Source of the DNA: Mycolicibacterium thermoresistibile
GTDB taxonomy: Bacteria > Actinomycetota > Actinomycetes > Mycobacteriales > Mycobacteriaceae
DNA length: 64,000 bases
Assembly (NCBI RefSeq): GCF_900187065.1
Contig: NZ_LT906483.1
Location: 4,030,001-4,094,000 of the forward strand
Direction: 5' to 3'
Within the stretch, counting starts at the first letter, position 1, and each line of letters begins with the position of its first letter. Both the position numbers and the translations under genes were made by a program. The notes under the pieces were generated by a model, which was not told the DNA's origin, did not search any database, and worked only from the letters and a program-made list of their open reading frames with translations. Positions 60,298 to 64,000 of the stretch are shown here, piece by piece.

Positions 60298-61317
60298 TTA
60301 CGCGGCGGCCGCCACGACATGGCGGCGCTGCGGTTCGCTGCGGTAGCGGCTGGGCGGGCCGTCGATCTTGCACAGCCGCCAGATGAGCCTGGCGACCGGG
60401 TTCATCAGGCCGGTGTCGTAACACAGCGCGCGGACGTCGGCGAACATGTCGCGCAGCATCTGCCTCGACTCCGGCGCCCGGAAGAACAGTTCCCTGCGGA
60501 CCTCGCGCGGGATGTCGAACTCCTTGAAGAAGCTGCGCGGCGGCACGAGGATCGCCTGGCACAGGATCCGCATGATCAGCGGCACGTTCAGCGACAGCCA
60601 GAACCGCTGCCGCCGGTTCAGCCGCGGCAGCCGCTTGCGCAGGAACTCGTGCGCGAACGAGATGTGCCGGGCCTCCTCGGCGACGTGGATCGCCATCACC
60701 CGTTCCATGATCGGATGCAGTTCCTTGCCCTCGCGCAGCACGTTCTTCTGGGTGTGGTCGATGGGCTCCTCACCGGCGAGCACCCCGAAGAAGAACGGCA
60801 CCGGCAGCGGACCGGCCACCTGCGGGATGAACGGCGCCAGCCAGCGCAGCACCCGCGGCATACCGGGCACGTCCGCACCGATCCGGTTCACCATCTCCTG
60901 GAACATCAGGGTGTGGTTGCACTCTTCGATCGTCTCGTGCAGGCAGTACCGGTACTCCGGGGAGCCGTTGGGCACCCAGAACGCGTAGTTCGTCAGACCA
61001 CGGATCAGGATGAGCTCGAACTGCAGGCCCACCTTGGCGACGTTGGCCTGCCGCCACATCCCGATCTCGATCTGCTTCTTCACCGGCTGCGCCTGGTACC
61101 ACGGATGGCGGCCCAACGGGTCGGTCGCGGGCAGGATCCAGCGCTCGTCGTCGGGTGTGACGGCGAACTCGGGAGCATCCCAGTCGATGTCGATGTAGGG
61201 GTTGAAGTTCCGACGCACTGACCCTTCCGACAGCGTGTTCAGCATGTCGACGTACTGCGCGTCGTCGGTGACCTCCATGCTGCGGCGCCAGCGCCTCACC
61301 ATCCGAGTGCGAGCCAT
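60298..61317 (-). CDS. AurF-like diiron oxygenase (Rv0885-like)
   Basis: The 339-residue protein has ferritin-like diiron motifs: HETIEECNH around the first E-x2-H and VAEEARHISFAHE for the second, the pattern of p-aminobenzoate N-oxygenase AurF-type proteins. The length matches Rv0885. It probably activates O2 on an unknown substrate in the cytoplasm. AAGGAGG sits 6 nt before the ATG at 61317, which decides the start against a much longer open frame. Co-transcription with fprB suggests an electron source. Confidence 0.9.
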   Translation of the reverse strand: MARTRMVRRWRRSMEVTDDAQYVDMLNTLSEGSVRRNFNPYIDIDWDAPEFAVTPDDERWILPATDPLGRHPWYQAQPVKKQIEIGMWRQANVAKVGLQFELILIRGLTNYAFWVPNGSPEYRYCLHETIEECNHTLMFQEMVNRIGADVPGMPRVLRWLAPFIPQVAGPLPVPFFFGVLAGEEPIDHTQKNVLREGKELHPIMERVMAIHVAEEARHISFAHEFLRKRLPRLNRRQRFWLSLNVPLIMRILCQAILVPPRSFFKEFDIPREVRRELFFRAPESRQMLRDMFADVRALCYDTGLMNPVARLIWRLCKIDGPPSRYRSEPQRRHVVAAAA

Positions 61318-61457
61318 GGGGAGCCTCCTTGTGAGGTTTACATCTAGCGGCTTAATGTCGAACGGTACCGCAGGTATCGCATAAATTCCATACCCGGATT
61401 CCCGGCCCGCCAAAACCGCACTTCGGCGGCGGTTACCGCGACGGGCCACCGGATCAC

Positions 61458-61470
61458 TACCCTTGTCCCC
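61458..61470 (+). promoter_or_regulatory. Leaderless -10 promoter of serC
   Basis: TACCCT (61458-61463) is followed by 7 nt and the serC ATG; there is no Shine-Dalgarno. The 153-bp gap to the divergent diiron gene also holds an AT-richer stretch with TAGATG as a possible minus-strand -10. Confidence 0.55.
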
Positions 61471-62583
61471 ATGGCTGAACTCAAGATCCCCGCCGATCTC
61501 AAACCCAGTGACGGTCGGTTCGGATCCGGGCCGTCGAAAGTCCGGCCCGAACAACTCAAGGCACTGACCGCGGCGGGCGATCTGTTCGGCACCTCGCACC
61601 GCCAGGCGCCGGTGAAGAACCTGGTCGGCCGGGTCCGCGACGGCATCCGGGAACTGTTCTCGCTGCCCGACGGCTATGAGGTGGTCCTCGGCAACGGCGG
61701 CACCACCGCGTTCTGGGACGCCGCCGCGTTCGGGCTGATCGACAAGCGGTCGCTGCACCTCACCTACGGCGAGTTCAGCTCGAAGTTCGCCAACGCGGTG
61801 GCCAAGAACCCGTTCATCGGCGATCCGGTGATCATCAAGGCCGATCCGGGCAGCGCCCCGCAACCTCAATCCGACCCGTCCGTCGACGCGATCGCCTGGG
61901 CCCACAACGAGACGTCCACCGGCGTCGCGGTGCCGGTCTGCCGGCCCGAGGGCTCCGGTGACGCGCTGATCCTGATCGACGCCACCTCGGCGGCCGGCGG
62001 ACTGCCGGTGACCATCGCCGACGCCGACGCCTACTACTTCGCGCCGCAGAAGAACTTCGCCGGCGACGGTGGCCTGTGGCTGGCCGTGCTGTCGCCGGCC
62101 GCGTTGGCCCGCATCGACGCCATCGCCGGATCCGGGCGCTGGGTGCCCGACTTCCTGTCGCTGCCGACCGCGGTGGACAACAGTTTGAAGAACCAGACCT
62201 ACAACACCCCGGCCATCGGCACCCTGGTGCTGCTGGCCGAGCAGCTGGACTGGATGCTCGGCAACGGCGGTCTGGACTGGGCCGTGGCGCGCACCGCCGA
62301 CTCCGCCCGCCGGCTGTACTCCTGGGCCGAGGCCTCCGAGTACGCCACCCCGTTCGTCACCGACCCGGCGCTGCGCTCCCAGGTCGTCGGCACCATCGAC
62401 TTCAACGACGACGTCGACGCCGCCGCGGTCGCCAAAGTGTTGCGGGCCAACGGCATCGTCGACACCGAGCCCTACCGCAAGCTCGGCCGCAACCAGTTGC
62501 GGATCGCGATGTTCACCGCCATCGAACCCGACGACATCAGCGCGTTGACGCAGTGCATCGACTGGGTGGTGGAACGGCTCTGA
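61471..62583 (+). CDS. serC: Phosphoserine aminotransferase SerC
   Basis: This 370-residue PLP enzyme converts 3-phosphohydroxypyruvate to phosphoserine in serine biosynthesis and may also act in B6 synthesis. The Schiff-base lysine is about residue 194 in FAPQKNFAGDG. The opening FGSGPSKVRPEQL and GNGGTTAFWDAA are typical of the mycobacterial/actinobacterial SerC branch. The gene is monocistronic with a leaderless promoter and lies upstream of sepH. Confidence 0.95.
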   Translation: MAELKIPADLKPSDGRFGSGPSKVRPEQLKALTAAGDLFGTSHRQAPVKNLVGRVRDGIRELFSLPDGYEVVLGNGGTTAFWDAAAFGLIDKRSLHLTYGEFSSKFANAVAKNPFIGDPVIIKADPGSAPQPQSDPSVDAIAWAHNETSTGVAVPVCRPEGSGDALILIDATSAAGGLPVTIADADAYYFAPQKNFAGDGGLWLAVLSPAALARIDAIAGSGRWVPDFLSLPTAVDNSLKNQTYNTPAIGTLVLLAEQLDWMLGNGGLDWAVARTADSARRLYSWAEASEYATPFVTDPALRSQVVGTIDFNDDVDAAAVAKVLRANGIVDTEPYRKLGRNQLRIAMFTAIEPDDISALTQCIDWVVERL

Positions 62584-62719
62584 CCGGTGCTCAGCGTGTC
62601 AGCACGGTAACGAGGCGATAACACACTAGGGTGGCCGGTTAAGGCCCGGTACCCGCCGCCAGGTGTTCGCAGGACACCGCCGGGGCACCGCGACGAGACC
62701 GGGTCCGGAGGAGGTCGGT

Positions 62720-63523
62720 ATGCGAGAGCTCAAGGTCGTCGGACTCGACGTCGACGGCAAGCGCATCATCTGCGAGACCGAGGACTCCGGCGAGAAGTTC
62801 GTCCTGCACGCCGACGACCGGTTGCGTGCCGCCGTACGTGGGGACCGAACCGTTTCGAACCAAACCCAGATCGATGTCGAGGTCTCAACGGTGCTGCGTC
62901 CCAAAGATATTCAGTCCAGGATCCGCGCGGGCGCATCGGTCGACGAGGTCGCGGCCGCTGCCGGGGTGGACCGCGAACGGGTGGAGCGGTTCGCGCACCC
63001 GGTGCTGCTGGAACGGGCCCGGGCCGCCGAGCTCGCGACCGCGGCGCATCCGGTGCTCGCCGACGGGCCGGCTGTGCTGACCCTGCTGGAGATGGTGACC
63101 AGCGCGCTGATCTCCCGCGGCCTCGACCCGCACGCCACCAGCTGGGACGCCTGGCGCAACGAGGACGGCCGCTGGACGGTGCAGCTGTCCTGGAAGGCCG
63201 GGCGCTCCGACAACGTGGCGCATTTCCGGTACGTGCCCGGGGCGCACGGCGGCACCGTGACCGCGTGCGACGACGCGGCGCGCGAACTGATCGACCCGGA
63301 CTTCACCCGGCAACCGCTGCGGCCCGTCGCACCGCTGCCCGAGCTCGAATTCGAGGAGAAGCCGGCCCCCGCACCGGCCCCGGATCAGGCCCCGGACGCC
63401 GCCGAGCCCGCCCCGGCCGCCGAACCGGCCCCACGGCGGCGGACTCGCAAGGCCAAGTCCCGCCCGACGGTGCCGGCCTGGGAGGACGTCCTGCTCGGGG
63501 TGCGGTCCAGCGCCGAACGCTGA
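62720..63523 (+). CDS. sepH: Cell-division protein SepH (DUF3071)
   Basis: The 267-residue protein has the N-terminal SepH domain (MRELKVVGLDVDGKRIICE) with a helix-turn-helix-like segment at about 72-95 (SVDEVAAAAGVDRERVERFAHP). A central WRNEDGRWTVQLSWKAG region follows, then a Pro/Ala-rich linker and a basic RRRTRKAKSR stretch before a conserved C-terminal patch (VPAWEDVLLGV). SepH is known in actinobacteria as a regulator of FtsZ assembly at the septum. GGAGGAGG precedes the ATG at 62720. Upstream in-frame starts lie in the promoter region and are not used. Confidence 0.93.
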   Translation: MRELKVVGLDVDGKRIICETEDSGEKFVLHADDRLRAAVRGDRTVSNQTQIDVEVSTVLRPKDIQSRIRAGASVDEVAAAAGVDRERVERFAHPVLLERARAAELATAAHPVLADGPAVLTLLEMVTSALISRGLDPHATSWDAWRNEDGRWTVQLSWKAGRSDNVAHFRYVPGAHGGTVTACDDAARELIDPDFTRQPLRPVAPLPELEFEEKPAPAPAPDQAPDAAEPAPAAEPAPRRRTRKAKSRPTVPAWEDVLLGVRSSAER

Positions 63524-63544
63524 GACCCGCGGGCCCGGCCCCGG

Positions 63545-63820
63545 TCAGATCAGCACGGCGGCCAACGCCAACCATCCGGTGGCCACCCCCGCCCCGGCGC
63601 CCAGCGCGAACCACCGCCACACCGGCCGACTGCGCCATTCCCACACCGAGGGTGCCAGCCCGCCCACCGCGACCAGGTTCAGTCCGATCGTCAACAGCGG
63701 ATGGATCCGGCTCAAACCGATCCCGAGCACGACGACCGCGGCGGCGATCACCGCCGCGACGAATGCGGCGACGGTCAGCCCCAACGCCCACGGGGTGGCC
63801 TCGTCGTCACCGGACTCCAC
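63545..63820 (-). CDS. Small membrane protein, Rv0882-like (DUF2537-type position)
   Basis: This 91-residue protein has three hydrophobic helices (about 12-35, 40-56, 70-90; VAAFVAAVIAAAVVVLGIGL is the first) and a short acidic N-terminus. It occupies the place of Rv0882 between sepH and a SpoU methyltransferase gene. Function is unknown. The GTG start lies 6 nt after TAGATT, and that -10 hexamer overlaps the TAG stop codon of the upstream methyltransferase gene, so it has its own leaderless promoter. Confidence 0.8.
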   Translation of the reverse strand: MESGDDEATPWALGLTVAAFVAAVIAAAVVVLGIGLSRIHPLLTIGLNLVAVGGLAPSVWEWRSRPVWRWFALGAGAGVATGWLALAAVLI

Positions 63821-63829
63821 GCCTCGAAT

Positions 63830-64000
63830 CTATCCGCTCGGCCTGGACCGCTCGTAGAACGCCAGCGCGGCGGCGGTGGCCACGTTGAGCGAATCGGTGC
63901 CCCGCGACATCGGGATGCGCACCCGCACATCGGCGGCCCGCATGGTCGACTCCGCCAGCCCGGGTCCCTCGGCCCCGACGAGTACAGCCACCTTCTGCGC
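63830..64000 (-). CDS. SpoU/TrmH-family RNA methyltransferase, C-terminal 56 residues (5' end outside window)
   Basis: The visible C-terminus carries two signature parts of the SPOUT knot: LVGAEGPGL (motif 2, SAM binding) and IPMSRGTDSLNVATAAALAFYE (motif 3). This is typical of 2'-O-ribose methyltransferases of the TrmH family, matching Rv0881 in position. The target rRNA or tRNA site cannot be stated. The frame is open to the window edge. Confidence 0.88.
   Translation of the reverse strand, partial: AQKVAVLVGAEGPGLAESTMRAADVRVRIPMSRGTDSLNVATAAALAFYERSRPSG

Noticed and set aside
62584..62719. Riboswitch or small RNA before sepH
   Set aside because: Only a weak 5-bp hairpin and an ordinary promoter-like stretch are visible; no known aptamer pattern.

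Overview
The window reads as chromosome of a mycobacterium, most likely an environmental, rapid-growing type (Mycolicibacterium-like). It is very GC-rich. From about 27.9 kb to the end it carries, in inverted order, the core block I know from M. tuberculosis as Rv0881-Rv0910: sepH, serC, an AurF-like diiron protein, fprB, citA, pdxH, gltA2, a CrtI-like oxidoreductase, prrAB, accD3, echA6, an NAPE-PLD-like hydrolase, a beta-lactamase-fold lipoprotein, ctpE and the Rv0909/Rv0910 pair. Many genes have a TANNNT hexamer 6-7 nt before an ATG or GTG, the signature of leaderless mycobacterial transcripts. I see no IS element, prophage, CRISPR array, tRNA or rRNA, and no gene-free stretch over 300 bases.

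1-4.5 kb holds small stress and housekeeping genes: the end of a secreted His-rich protein, an Hsp18-type small heat-shock gene behind a perfect CIRCE element (HrcA operator), a membrane protein, a cupin, a double-VOC protein, an amidohydrolase, and a two-gene operon of an HTH protein and a stand-alone ClpC N-domain protein under a palindrome-rich leaderless promoter.

4.5-26.5 kb is a 22-kb accessory catabolic locus of two divergent operons. The minus-strand operon (about 20.06 to 4.55 kb, mostly overlapping genes) encodes an SDR, a Rieske oxygenase, a Baeyer-Villiger monooxygenase, a second SDR, a CaiB-type CoA-transferase, two heteromeric-type acyl-CoA dehydrogenase pairs, a Gfo/Idh oxidoreductase, a crotonase, a ThDP enzyme and an aldehyde dehydrogenase. 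The plus-strand operon (20.27 to 26.53 kb) encodes an SMP-30/NHL-like protein, a GntR/UTRA repressor, two acyl-CoA ligases and an SDR. The 207-bp divergent region carries palindromes built on GTCNNGAC. The set predicts oxygenation, ring opening by Baeyer-Villiger chemistry, CoA activation and beta-oxidation-like shortening of an unknown cyclic substrate.

26.5-39.7 kb mixes core genes with an inserted glycosyltransferase/glycogen-debranching pair. That pair lies behind a second perfect CIRCE element and is translationally linked to echA6. 39.7-48.2 kb is a transport block: a YhgE/Pip membrane protein with a degenerate ABC ATPase, then three ABC half-exporters, two of which look like a heterodimer with one degenerate nucleotide site. 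It is divergent from prrAB. 48.3-64 kb is core: prrAB, FKBP, CrtI-like enzyme, MFS exporter, gltA2, TetR, pdxH, citA, VOC, fprB, diiron protein, serC, sepH, a small membrane protein and the end of a SpoU-type RNA methyltransferase cut by the window edge.
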